A stretch of 64,000 nucleotides of DNA from Sulfitobacter mediterraneus (GTDB lineage Bacteria > Pseudomonadota > Alphaproteobacteria > Rhodobacterales > Rhodobacteraceae). The DNA is taken from assembly GCF_016801775.1 (NCBI RefSeq), contig NZ_CP069004.1, forward strand, positions 1,612,001-1,676,000. Reading direction: 5' to 3'. Shown one piece after another: positions 26,107-34,943 of this stretch; within the stretch, counting starts at the first letter, position 1; every line of letters begins with the position of its first letter. The translations under genes and the position numbers were made by a program. Under the pieces are notes generated by a model. It was not told the origin of the DNA and did no database searches. It saw only the letters and a list, made by a program, of their open reading frames with translations.

Positions 26107-26682
26107 ATGATGACCCGTTTGTTTCGCCCCTCGTTTCAACTGCCCAAATGGCTGCCGCAGCGGCGCACCTGGCTCAAGGCGATGCATTGGGCCATGGTGC
26201 CCATGCTGATCTGGTTCCTTCTGGTCACGCCGGATGATGTCCTGCCGTTTGGGCCAAAGGCATTTCAGGCCCATTCGATGCTGGCGCTGATTTTTGTCAC
26301 GCTTTGCCTGCTTTGGACCGCCGACTATATGCGGCGCGGGTTGGCCAGCCGTCCGGGGCCGAAATTGCCGCCCTGGGCGCGGCGGGCGCATCAATGGATG
26401 CACAAGGCCTTGATCTGGGGTTTGTTCGGTGTCGCACTCAGCGGTTTTTTCCTTGGGCTGACTTCCTTTACCCTGCTCAAGGCCGGAGGGTTCCTGCCCA
26501 TCGCCCCGCCTCTGGGCCTGCGCCGCGCCAATGAGATTATCGGCCAGATCCACATCTATGAATTTTACCTATTGGCCCTGATCGCCATTTGCCACGCCGC
26601 GTTTCATATCTGGCGGCACCTGCGCCTGCGCGACAACGCTCTGCGCATCATGGCGCCCAAACGATTGCATCCTTTTTTGTAG
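26107..26682 (+). CDS. Cytochrome b561-type di-haem membrane protein
   Basis: 191 residues, four membrane helices. Candidate haem ligands are the histidines in KAMHWAMVP (helix 1), FQAHSMLAL (helix 2), RRAHQWMHKALIW (helix 3) and AICHAAFHIWRHL (helix 4). Family knowledge: bacterial b561 proteins carry electrons across or within the inner membrane, often to superoxide or quinone. Two adjacent ATGs (26107 and 26110) are possible starts. Its presence in a TelA/SPFH operon suggests a redox component. Confidence 0.82.
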   Translation: MMTRLFRPSFQLPKWLPQRRTWLKAMHWAMVPMLIWFLLVTPDDVLPFGPKAFQAHSMLALIFVTLCLLWTADYMRRGLASRPGPKLPPWARRAHQWMHKALIWGLFGVALSGFFLGLTSFTLLKAGGFLPIAPPLGLRRANEIIGQIHIYEFYLLALIAICHAAFHIWRHLRLRDNALRIMAPKRLHPFL

Positions 26683-26753
26683 GCCCGCAGGCGGCGGCAC
26701 TGGCACCCGGCGGTCAAGGCCGCTATGTCTGTGGCAAGACGAACGAGGCCCCG

Positions 26754-27866
26754 ATGACTGATCCTCACATGCCCCCCGCCCCCGTGGCTGAACATCGATT
26801 TCCCTGCGACACCTGTGGATCGGACCTGCGGTTTGATCCCGGCGCGGCACAATTGGTCTGTGATCATTGCGGCAACACCGAAGCCATTGCAGGCACCGCC
26901 CCGCGCAGCCACGCCATCGCAGAACTGGATCTGCGTTCCGGACTGGCCGCCGATCTGCCCAGCGCCGAGATGGAAGAGACCCGCGTCACCACCTGCCCCA
27001 ACTGCGCGGCGCAGGTGGAGTTTGAGGCAGGAAAACACGCCGCTGAATGCCCTTTCTGCGCCACCCCGGTGGTGGTCGATACCGGCACCCACCGCCATAT
27101 CAAACCCCGCGCCGTGCTGCCCTTTGCCTTGGCCGAAGAGACCGCCCGCGATGCAATGACCAAATGGCTTGGCGGCTTGTGGTTTGCACCCAACGGCCTC
27201 AAGGAATACGCCCGCAAGGGGCGGAAAATGCAAGGCATCTACGTGCCCTATTGGACCTATGATGCGCAAACGCGGTCCTCCTACCGGGGGGAGCGCGGCA
27301 CGGTCTATTATGTGACCCGCACCGTCACGCGGGATGGCAAGAGGGTGCAGGAACGGGTTCAAAAGGTGCGCTGGTCCCCCGCATCTGGCCGGGTTGCGCG
27401 GTTCTTCGATGATGTGCTGGTGCTGGCGTCCAAATCCCTGCCCAAGAAATACACCGACGCGCTGGAGCCTTGGGACCTGTCCGGGCTTGCGCCCTATGCC
27501 CCCGAGTACCTTGCCGGATTTCGGGCCGAGGCCTATGCGGTTTCGCTTGAGGATGGATTTGTCGAGGCGCGTGCGCATATGGACCGTGTGATCGAACGGG
27601 ACGTGCGGTTTGACATCGGCGGCGACCGGCAGCGGGTCCATGATGTGGACACCGCCCTTTCTGACCTGACCTTCAAACATATCCTTCTGCCAGTCTGGTT
27701 GGCTGCGTACAAATATCGCGGCAAGACCTACCGTTTTGTCGTGAACGGAACCTCTGGCCGGGTGCAGGGCGAACGCCCCTATTCGGCCATCAAAATCACC
27801 ATCGCGGTGATCCTTGGCCTGTTGGCCGCCGGGGTCATCGGCTATTTTGTGGCGCAAAATCAATGA
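26754..27866 (+). CDS. Membrane-anchored double zinc-ribbon protein
   Basis: 370 residues. Two TFIIB-like zinc ribbons at the N-terminus: CDTCGSDLRF and CDHCGN (four Cys at about 18-40), then CPNCAAQVEF and CPFCAT. A long central domain with YVPYWTYDAQTRSSYRGERG and PVWLAAYKYRGKTYRFVVNG follows, and one membrane helix at the C-terminus (ITIAVILGLLAAGVIGYFV). Matches the zinc-ribbon partner found with SPFH proteins. Previously described in databases as primosomal-N'-like because of the ribbon only, which is misleading. Coupled to the nitroreductase by an ATGA overlap. Confidence 0.85.
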   Translation: MTDPHMPPAPVAEHRFPCDTCGSDLRFDPGAAQLVCDHCGNTEAIAGTAPRSHAIAELDLRSGLAADLPSAEMEETRVTTCPNCAAQVEFEAGKHAAECPFCATPVVVDTGTHRHIKPRAVLPFALAEETARDAMTKWLGGLWFAPNGLKEYARKGRKMQGIYVPYWTYDAQTRSSYRGERGTVYYVTRTVTRDGKRVQERVQKVRWSPASGRVARFFDDVLVLASKSLPKKYTDALEPWDLSGLAPYAPEYLAGFRAEAYAVSLEDGFVEARAHMDRVIERDVRFDIGGDRQRVHDVDTALSDLTFKHILLPVWLAAYKYRGKTYRFVVNGTSGRVQGERPYSAIKITIAVILGLLAAGVIGYFVAQNQ

Positions 27867-28537
27867 CCCAGATCGATACCCTGACCGATATCCTCAAGGC
27901 ACGGCATTCATGCCGGGCCTTTCGCCCCGATCCGGTGGCCGATAGCACCATCACCCAGATCGTAAAAACCGCCCGCCATGTGCCCAGCTGGTGCAACGCC
28001 CAGCCCTGGCAGGTCAGCGTGACCAAAGGCGCCGGCACCGAGGCGTTTCGCCAGTTGATGCTGGAGACCGCCAGTGCGGGCGGCGTGCCGCAGCCTGATC
28101 TGCCATGGCCCAAAGGGTATTCCGGCGCCTATGCCGAACGGCGGCGCACCTGCGGTTTCCAGCTTTACGATGCGGTGGGAATCGACAAATCTGACCGCAA
28201 AAGCCGTCAGGAACAAATGCTGCGCAACTACGCGCTGTTTGACGCGCCGCATGTGGCGATTGTGCATTCCCCGGCAGAGCTTGGCCCCTACGGTGCGATG
28301 GACAGCGGTGGATTTGTCACCGCCTTTACCCTCGCCGCCACCGCGCTTGGCGTGGCCACTGTGCCGCAAGCGGCGATTGCAGCCTATGCCCCGCAGGTGC
28401 GCGAACATTTTGGGCTGGGCGATGATCGTCTGGTGCTTTGCGCGATCTCTTTTGGGTATGCCGATACGGATCATCCGGCGAACAAGTTTCGCACTGAACG
28501 GGCGGAACCATCAGATATTATCCAGTGGAAAGAGTGA
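27863..28537 (+). CDS. Nitroreductase-family flavoprotein
   Basis: 224 residues of the FMN-dependent nitroreductase fold. N-terminal [12 protein letters not shown] and [15 protein letters not shown] are the FMN-phosphate and dimer contacts; the C-terminal [16 protein letters not shown] is the usual tail. The physiological substrate is unknown. The start overlaps the zinc-ribbon gene stop, so it is co-translated with the operon; dtd starts one base after its stop. Confidence 0.9.
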   Translation: MTQIDTLTDILKARHSCRAFRPDPVADSTITQIVKTARHVPSWCNAQPWQVSVTKGAGTEAFRQLMLETASAGGVPQPDLPWPKGYSGAYAERRRTCGFQLYDAVGIDKSDRKSRQEQMLRNYALFDAPHVAIVHSPAELGPYGAMDSGGFVTAFTLAATALGVATVPQAAIAAYAPQVREHFGLGDDRLVLCAISFGYADTDHPANKFRTERAEPSDIIQWKE

Positions 28538-28538
28538 G

Positions 28539-28985
28539 ATGCGCGCAGTTCTTCAACGTGTAACGCAAGCCTCCGTCACGGTAGATGGCGCAGTGATCGG
28601 GCAGATTGAGAAGGGTCTGATGATCCTTGTCTGCGCCATGCCCGAGGACGATGAAAAAACTGCCGAGGCGCTGGCGCTCAAGATTTCCAAGCTGCGGCTG
28701 TTCAAGGATGACGCGGGCAAGATGAACCTGTCCCTGGCCCAAACCGGCGGCGCGGCCTTGGTGGTCAGCCAGTTCACATTGGCCGCCGACACCTCGCGGG
28801 GCACGCGGCCGGGATTTTCCTATGCGGCCAAACCTGACGCGGCCAAGGCGCTTTACCTGCATTTCGCCGATCAACTGCGCGGCCTCGGCATTCCGGTGGA
28901 GACTGGCGAGTTTGGCGCGGATATGTCTGTGGCATTGGTCAATGACGGGCCGGTAACCATCTGTCTGGACACCGAGCGGCCCTAG
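28539..28985 (+). CDS. dtd: D-aminoacyl-tRNA deacylase
   Basis: Removes D-amino acids (and glycine mischarged on tRNA-Ala) from tRNA. 148 residues, [17 protein letters not shown] at the start, [17 protein letters not shown] as the family motif, and [11 protein letters not shown] as the C-terminal Gly-cisPro-type motif. The start at 28539 follows the nitroreductase stop by one base. Its stop TAG overlaps the convergent cupin gene stop, as both lie on one CTAG. Confidence 0.95.
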   Translation: MRAVLQRVTQASVTVDGAVIGQIEKGLMILVCAMPEDDEKTAEALALKISKLRLFKDDAGKMNLSLAQTGGAALVVSQFTLAADTSRGTRPGFSYAAKPDAAKALYLHFADQLRGLGIPVETGEFGADMSVALVNDGPVTICLDTERP

Positions 28986-29293
28986 CCCGGTTTCGGCTCC
29001 AACAATTCAATCTCGACAAAAGCGCATTCAAAATCGTTGCCGTTGATCACATCGTGCTCACCGCCCAGCTCGCGATAATAGGGCACGCCGTTTTTCATCT
29101 CTGCGGTCACACGTTCTCCACCGCCAAGATCAATTTCAAGAACGCCGTCAAACAGCGGGACAACCACGTAATCATAAGCATGGCGGTGCCAGCCGGTGTT
29201 GTCCCCGCGCTTGGCAAACCGCCATTCGGTGACTTTGACCCGCTCGTTTTCGATCATGACTTTGGGCACAGCGGTGCCAGCATCAGAACACAT
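28982..29293 (-). CDS. Small cupin-domain protein
   Basis: 103 residues, a single cupin barrel. Motif 1 is [20 protein letters not shown] (two metal His and Glu-like residues), motif 2 is [14 protein letters not shown]. The ATG at 29293 has GGGAGAA seven bases upstream. Function is unknown; small cupins of this kind may bind ligands or act as oxygenases. It is divergent from the CocE/NonD hydrolase. Confidence 0.82.
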   Translation of the reverse strand: MCSDAGTAVPKVMIENERVKVTEWRFAKRGDNTGWHRHAYDYVVVPLFDGVLEIDLGGGERVTAEMKNGVPYYRELGGEHDVINGNDFECAFVEIELLEPKPG

Positions 29294-29441
29294 TCGGTTT
29301 CTCCCGTAGGGACATGATGAAAGGCTGTCCGGTTTTCCGGGCAATCTATAGGTCCAAAGTATACTGTCGATTAGGTCCAGTTTTCTCACCCCGCTTTTCC
29401 ATCTGCTTGACAGAATCAACGATCCCTCGGACGGTCGCGAC

Positions 29442-31439
29442 ATGACAAGCACCCCCAACGCATTGCGCGAGATCACCGAAGAGCCCGACATGGGTATCAC
29501 TCTTTCTGATGGATGCCGCCTGTCGGCGCGGGTTTGGATGCCCAAAGACGCGGGCGATGATCCGGTGCCGGTGATCCTTGAATATCTGCCTTACCGCAAG
29601 CGCGACGGCACCTGCGCGCGGGATGCGTTGACCCATCCGTGGTTTGCGATGCGCGGCTATGCCTGTCTGCGCGTTGATATCCGCGGCAATGGTGACAGCG
29701 AAGGACTGATGGAGGATGAATACACCGCACAGGAACTCGACGACGCTGTTGAGGTGATCAACTGGGCCGCCGCGCAGCCGTGGTGCAACGGCAGTGTCGG
29801 CATGATGGGGATCAGCTGGGGCGGGTTCAACGGGTTGCAGGTTGCCGCGATGGATCCGGCCCCGCTCAAGGCAGTGATCACCCTGTGTTCCACTGTGGAC
29901 CGTTTTGCCGATGACATTCATTACAAGGGCGGTTGCCTGCTGAATGAAAACCTCGGCTGGGGCGCGACGATGTGGTCTTATTCCTCCCGTGCGCCGGACC
30001 CTGCCCTGCGCCCCGAGGATTGGCGCGAGATGTGGCTGGAGCGGTTGGAGCATGAGCCGTTTCTGCCCGCCGCATGGCTGCGCCACCAGCGCCGCGATGC
30101 CTATTGGCAGCACGGATCGGTTTGCGAGGATTTTAGCGCAATCAAGGCCAAGGTGCTGGCCATCGGTGGCTGGGGGGACGCCTACAAGAACGCCGTGCCT
30201 CAACTGGTTGAGGCATTGCCGGGGGCCAAAGGCATTGTCGGCTCTTGGGTGCACAAATATCCGCATTTCGCCGTGCCGGAACCGCGCATCGGCTTTCTGC
30301 AAGAGGCGCTGCGCTGGTGGGATCATTGGCTCAAGGGGGAGGAAACCGGCGTTGAGGATGATCCTGACTATCGCGCCTATTTGATGGACGGTGTGCGCCC
30401 CGCGGCCTGGTACACAGAACGCCCCGGCCGCTGGGTGGCAGAGGACAGGGGCGCAACCAGCCACCTTGAAACCGAACAGCTGCACCTGACCAATGATGGA
30501 TTGACCGAAACGGCGGGCCCACTGGATGCGCTGGTGTCCTCTCCCGCGCATTGCGGTGCGAATGCGGGGGAATACTGCGCGATATGGCTGGGGCCGGAAA
30601 TGCCCGGCGACCAGCGCCATGATGATGCGCTGTCGCGGTGCTTTGACAGTGGTCCCCTGACCCGAGACATGGATATCGTCGGGGCGCCGCGTCTGTCATT
30701 GACCGTGGTCTCCGACCAGCCGCAAGCCCAGATCGCCGTGCGCCTGAACCACATTCACCCCGATGGTGCATCAACGCGGATCACCTATGGCGTACTGAAC
30801 CTCAGCCATCGCAACAGCGCAGCGGAGCCGCAGCCGATGCAGCCGGGTGTACCTGAGGGGGTTTCTTTTGCTCTTGATCACATCGCCTATCGCGTGCCCA
30901 AAGGGCATCGCCTTCGGGTCTCGGTCTCGGACGCCTATTGGCCGCTGATCTGGCCCTCGCCAGAAAAAACCGAACTGCGGCTGACCAGGGGCACGATCGC
31001 CCTTCCCCAACGCCCGACGGCTGGCGGCGATGAATATGTCTTTGCTCCGCCCACCGCCGCCGATCCGTGGCAGACCGAAACCCTGCGTGATGAAAACCAC
31101 ATCCGCCGGCAGGAAACCGATATGGTCACAGGCCGCGTCAGCCTGATCATCGAGGATGATTTTGGCGCTGTGCGCGATGCCGATCACGGGCTGATCACCA
31201 GTTCCATCGCCCGCGAAAACTGGAGCATTCATCCCGACGATCCAACCTCGGCGCGGGGCATCTGTCATTGGACCGACGAATTGCAAAAAGACGACATCCG
31301 GATGCGCACCGAAACCCGCTGCGAAATGTGGTCAGACGCCACGAAATTTCACCTGACCGCCCGAATCGAAGCCTTTGAAGGGAATGACCTGATTTATTGC
31401 AGAGATGTCGAAGACAGCATTGATCGCGACAATCTGTAG
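29442..31439 (+). CDS. CocE/NonD-family hydrolase (X-Pro dipeptidyl-peptidase-like)
   Basis: 665-residue serine hydrolase of the S15/CocE family. The nucleophile is S125 in MMGISWGGF. The alpha/beta-hydrolase core is at about 15-290, and the C-terminal jelly-roll (PEP_C-like) domain at about 385-570. No signal peptide, so cytoplasmic. Known relatives cleave acyl esters or remove N-terminal dipeptides. It lies directly before a peptide-type ABC importer (123-base gap), which suggests it processes an imported peptide or ester. Confidence 0.88.
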   Translation: MTSTPNALREITEEPDMGITLSDGCRLSARVWMPKDAGDDPVPVILEYLPYRKRDGTCARDALTHPWFAMRGYACLRVDIRGNGDSEGLMEDEYTAQELDDAVEVINWAAAQPWCNGSVGMMGISWGGFNGLQVAAMDPAPLKAVITLCSTVDRFADDIHYKGGCLLNENLGWGATMWSYSSRAPDPALRPEDWREMWLERLEHEPFLPAAWLRHQRRDAYWQHGSVCEDFSAIKAKVLAIGGWGDAYKNAVPQLVEALPGAKGIVGSWVHKYPHFAVPEPRIGFLQEALRWWDHWLKGEETGVEDDPDYRAYLMDGVRPAAWYTERPGRWVAEDRGATSHLETEQLHLTNDGLTETAGPLDALVSSPAHCGANAGEYCAIWLGPEMPGDQRHDDALSRCFDSGPLTRDMDIVGAPRLSLTVVSDQPQAQIAVRLNHIHPDGASTRITYGVLNLSHRNSAAEPQPMQPGVPEGVSFALDHIAYRVPKGHRLRVSVSDAYWPLIWPSPEKTELRLTRGTIALPQRPTAGGDEYVFAPPTAADPWQTETLRDENHIRRQETDMVTGRVSLIIEDDFGAVRDADHGLITSSIARENWSIHPDDPTSARGICHWTDELQKDDIRMRTETRCEMWSDATKFHLTARIEAFEGNDLIYCRDVEDSIDRDNL

Positions 31440-31562
31440 TCACAACGACATGAACACCCGTTATTAACCCTTGCAGCAACAGACGAAATGCGCAAACTTG
31501 ACTCCACAGTCAATAAAACCGCGAGCAACGCGGCGAACCACGATACAACCGGGAGAACCTAA

Positions 31563-33158
31563 ATGAATGATCAACTGAATTACCTGACGGAGAAAGTAGC
31601 CAAGGGCCTGATGACCCGTCGTGAGTTTGTCGGCCGCGCCGCTGCATTGGGTGTGACGGCAGCCGTTGCAAACACCATGCTGGCCAGCTCTGCCAAAGCG
31701 GACACGCCCAAGCGTGGCGGCATGATGCGCATCGGCTCGTCCGGCGGCGAAAGCACGAACACCCAAGATCCGGCTCTGACCGCATCAGAAGTGCCTTTGA
31801 ACAACCTGCGAGCCTGGGGCGAGACATTGGTCGAAGTTGACCCAAGCGGCGAGCTGGACTTCCGCATGGCCGAAAGCGTCGAAGCCTCTGCAGACGCCAA
31901 GACATGGTCCTTCAAGATCCGCAAGGGTATCCCATTTTCCAACGGCAAAGACATGACACCAGACGACGTCATGAAAACCATGGAGCGTCACAGCAACGAA
32001 GACAGCCAATCGGGTGCTTTGGGCATCATGAAGGGCATCGCGAACATGAAGGTCGACGGCGACAACTTTATTGTTGAGCTGGACACACCTAACGCTGACC
32101 TGCCGTTCCTGATGGCGGACTATCACCTGATGATCCAGCCCGGCGGCGGCATGGACAACCCCGGCGCGGGCATCGGCACGGGCCCCTACACCATCGAGAT
32201 CGACGAACCCGGCGTGCGCCATGCGTTCAAGCGCCGTGACGATTACTGGGACAGCGAGAACCGTGGCTGGGCCGATGAGATCGAACAGCTGGTTCTGAAC
32301 GATGCAACCGCCCGTACCGCGGCGCTGCAATCCGGTCAGGTCCATATCATCAACCGCGTTGACCCCAAGGTTGCCGCGCTGTTGGACCGCGCCCCGAACC
32401 TGAGCGTTCAATCCGCCTCTGGCCGTGGCCACTATGTGTTTATCATGCACATCGACACCGCGCCGTTTGACAACAACGAACTGCGCCTGGCGCTGAAGTA
32501 TGCGATCGACCGTCAGGAGATGGTGGACAAGATCCTGCGTGGCTATGGCTCTATCGGTAACGACATGCCGATCAACGCCTCCTATCCGCTGTTTGACGAA
32601 ACCATTCCGCAGCGCGAGCATTCCATCGAAAAGGCCGCCGAGCACTATAAAAAGTCCGGCCACGATGGCAGCCCGATCATCCTGCGTGTTGCAGACGGTG
32701 CCTTCCCCGGTGCGGTTGACGCCGCAGCCCTGTTCCAGCAGAGCGCGGCCAAGGCGGGTATCCCGCTGGAGATCAAGCGTGAGCCGAACGATGGTTACTG
32801 GTCCGAAGTGTGGAACGTACAGCCCTTCTGTGCCTCCTACTGGGGCGGCCGTCCGGTGCAGGATCAGATGTATGCCACGGCGTATCTGTCCACCGCGGAC
32901 TGGAACGACACCCGTTGGAAGCGGGATGACTTTGACGCCCTGCTCAACGCCGCCAAGGCCGAACTGGACCAAGCCAAGCGCAAGGACATCTATTCCCAGA
33001 TGGGCCGCATGCTGCGCGATGAAGGCGGCTTGATCCTGCCAATGTTCAACGACTTCGTTGCGGGCGTGTCCAACAACGTCGGCGGTTACGTGAATGATCC
33101 AAACGGCCCTGTGATGAACAACAAGTCTCACATTGCCTGCTGGCTGAAAGACGCGTGA
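31563..33158 (+). CDS. Peptide-type ABC substrate-binding protein
   Basis: 531 residues of SBP_bac_5 (DppA/OppA family). The N-terminus TRREFVGRAAALGVTAAV has a twin-arginine pattern before the hydrophobic core, predicting Tat export; cleavage is near SSAKA-DTP. The mature part contains WSFKIRKGIPFSNGKDMTPD, GTGPYTIEI and ALKYAIDRQEMVDKIL, standard for the family. First gene of the importer run; ligand is unknown, but the adjacent hydrolase hints at a peptide or peptide-like ester. Confidence 0.93.
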   Translation: MNDQLNYLTEKVAKGLMTRREFVGRAAALGVTAAVANTMLASSAKADTPKRGGMMRIGSSGGESTNTQDPALTASEVPLNNLRAWGETLVEVDPSGELDFRMAESVEASADAKTWSFKIRKGIPFSNGKDMTPDDVMKTMERHSNEDSQSGALGIMKGIANMKVDGDNFIVELDTPNADLPFLMADYHLMIQPGGGMDNPGAGIGTGPYTIEIDEPGVRHAFKRRDDYWDSENRGWADEIEQLVLNDATARTAALQSGQVHIINRVDPKVAALLDRAPNLSVQSASGRGHYVFIMHIDTAPFDNNELRLALKYAIDRQEMVDKILRGYGSIGNDMPINASYPLFDETIPQREHSIEKAAEHYKKSGHDGSPIILRVADGAFPGAVDAAALFQQSAAKAGIPLEIKREPNDGYWSEVWNVQPFCASYWGGRPVQDQMYATAYLSTADWNDTRWKRDDFDALLNAAKAELDQAKRKDIYSQMGRMLRDEGGLILPMFNDFVAGVSNNVGGYVNDPNGPVMNNKSHIACWLKDA

Positions 33159-33174
33159 TCCGGGCCATTAGCAA

Positions 33175-34131
33175 ATGCACCCGATTTTAAAACTCATTGT
33201 CCAGCGCGTTGCGCTGGGCATTATGCTGCTGTTTGCAGCGTCCATTTTGATTTTTGGCGGCACCATGATGCTGCCCGGCGACGTGGCCCAGCAAATCCTT
33301 GGCCAGTCTGCGACCCCAGAAAACCTTGCCAACCTTCGGGAAAGCCTTGGCTTGGACGAACCCCCAGTATCGCGTTATTTCCAGTGGCTTGGCGGTATCC
33401 TGCAAGGCGATCTGGGCACCGCGCTGACCAATGGCCGCGATATTGCCGAAAGCCTTGGCGGACGTCTCAAGAACACGTTGTTCCTCGCTTTCTGGGCCGC
33501 TGCGATCTCGGTTCCACTCGCTATTTTTCTGGGCCTTCTGGCCGTACGTTACAAAGACCGGATCCCCGACAAGGTGATCTCGGCGGTCACACTGACCACC
33601 ATTTCGATCCCCGAATTTATGATCGGCTATGTACTTATTTACTGGATTTCCATCCGCCTTGGCTGGTTCTCCTCCGTTGCGATCATCAACGACAGCATGT
33701 CGCTTGGCGCGAAACTCAACGCCATTGCGATCCCCGTTATGGTTCTGACCCTTGTGGTGCTGGCCCATATGATGCGGATGACCCGTGCCGCGATCCTGAA
33801 TGTGATGCAATCGGCCTATATCGAAACGGCAGAACTCAAAGGTATGGGCATGCTGCGCATCATTGCCAAACACGCCTTTCCCAACGCCATCGCCCCCATC
33901 GTCAACGTTGTGATGATCAACCTTGCCTATCTGGTGGTTGGTGTGGTCGTGGTCGAAGTGGTCTTTGCCTATCCCGGCATGGGGCAATATCTGGTGGATC
34001 ACGTTGCCAAACGCGATGTGCCTGTGGTGCAGGCCTGTGGCCTGATCTTTGCCGCCGTTTACATCGGGTTGAACCTGATTGCCGACATCGTCTCAATCCT
34101 CGCGAACCCAAGGTTGAGGCATCCAAAATGA
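33175..34131 (+). CDS. Peptide-type ABC permease (DppB-like)
   Basis: 318 residues, six membrane helices, BPD_transp_1. N-terminal GIMLLFAASILIFGGTMMLP and the large loop with LGQSATPENLANLRESLGLD are characteristic, as is the EAA loop in ETAELKGMGMLRIIAKHAFP. Sixteen bases after the binding-protein gene and coupled to the second permease by an ATGA overlap. Confidence 0.93.
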   Translation: MHPILKLIVQRVALGIMLLFAASILIFGGTMMLPGDVAQQILGQSATPENLANLRESLGLDEPPVSRYFQWLGGILQGDLGTALTNGRDIAESLGGRLKNTLFLAFWAAAISVPLAIFLGLLAVRYKDRIPDKVISAVTLTTISIPEFMIGYVLIYWISIRLGWFSSVAIINDSMSLGAKLNAIAIPVMVLTLVVLAHMMRMTRAAILNVMQSAYIETAELKGMGMLRIIAKHAFPNAIAPIVNVVMINLAYLVVGVVVVEVVFAYPGMGQYLVDHVAKRDVPVVQACGLIFAAVYIGLNLIADIVSILANPRLRHPK

Positions 34132-34943
34132 AGAACATACCTCTTTCCGCCCTCATCGGCCTGTTCTTCACTGGCCTCTTTTTCCTGATGGCACTCTTTG
34201 CGCCCTTTATCGCGCCCTATGGCATGGCCGAAGTCGTCGGCGATGTCTGGGAACCCTCTTCGTCCGAATTTCTGCTGGGCACCGACAGCATTGGCCGCGA
34301 CCTGCTGACGCGTCTGATCTACGGCGGACGCACAACGATCTTTATCGCGACTATGGCAACGATCCTGAGCTTTACACTTGGCTCTGTCCTGGGCTTCTTT
34401 GCCGCGGTATCGGGCGGTTGGGTTGACCAGACCATCAGCCGCTTTGTCGATCTGATCATGTCGATCCCATCGCTGATCTTTGCGCTTGTGGTCTTGTCGG
34501 TGATGCCAACAACCACATTCATCCTGATCCTGCTGATGGGCCTTTTGGACAGCACACGCGTGTTCCGACTTGCCCGTGCTGTCGCGGTTGACATCACGGT
34601 CATGGATTACGTCGAAGCGGCCCGCCTGCGGGGCGAAAAAATCGGCTGGATCATCTTCCGCGAAACCCTGCCGAATGCGCTCTCCCCCCTCGTGGCCGAG
34701 ATGGGTCTGCGCTTCATCTTCGCGGTGCTCTTCATCTCCACGCTGTCCTTCCTTGGTCTTGGTGTACAGCCACCGCTGGCCGATTGGGGCGGGATCGTGA
34801 AAGAGAACAAGGAAGGCATCAACTACGGCATTCAGGCAGCACTTTATCCGGCCTATGCCATCGCCATCCTATGTATCTCGATCAACCTTGTTGCGGACTG
34901 GATCCTGAACCGCACCACATCGCTGAAAGGGGGCCGGGGATGA
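34128..34943 (+). CDS. Peptide-type ABC permease (DppC-like)
   Basis: 271 residues. Starts MKNIPLSALIGLFFTGLFFL and carries the DppC N-terminal signature LLGTDSIGRDLLTRLIYGG and an EAA loop, YVEAARLRGEKIGWIIFRE. The start at 34128 overlaps the DppB-like stop (ATGA). A longer open frame upstream runs through the neighbouring gene and is not coding. Confidence 0.93.
   Translation: MKNIPLSALIGLFFTGLFFLMALFAPFIAPYGMAEVVGDVWEPSSSEFLLGTDSIGRDLLTRLIYGGRTTIFIATMATILSFTLGSVLGFFAAVSGGWVDQTISRFVDLIMSIPSLIFALVVLSVMPTTTFILILLMGLLDSTRVFRLARAVAVDITVMDYVEAARLRGEKIGWIIFRETLPNALSPLVAEMGLRFIFAVLFISTLSFLGLGVQPPLADWGGIVKENKEGINYGIQAALYPAYAIAILCISINLVADWILNRTTSLKGGRG

Noticed and set aside
24624..26108. 494-codon minus-strand frame
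   Set aside because: Antisense shadow of the DUF2927 and SPFH genes, which have strong domain evidence.
26604..27863. 419-codon minus-strand frame
   Set aside because: Antisense to the zinc-ribbon gene; no homology-like features.
31785..33131. 448-codon minus-strand frame
   Set aside because: Antisense shadow of the peptide-binding protein gene; no domain and no ribosome site.
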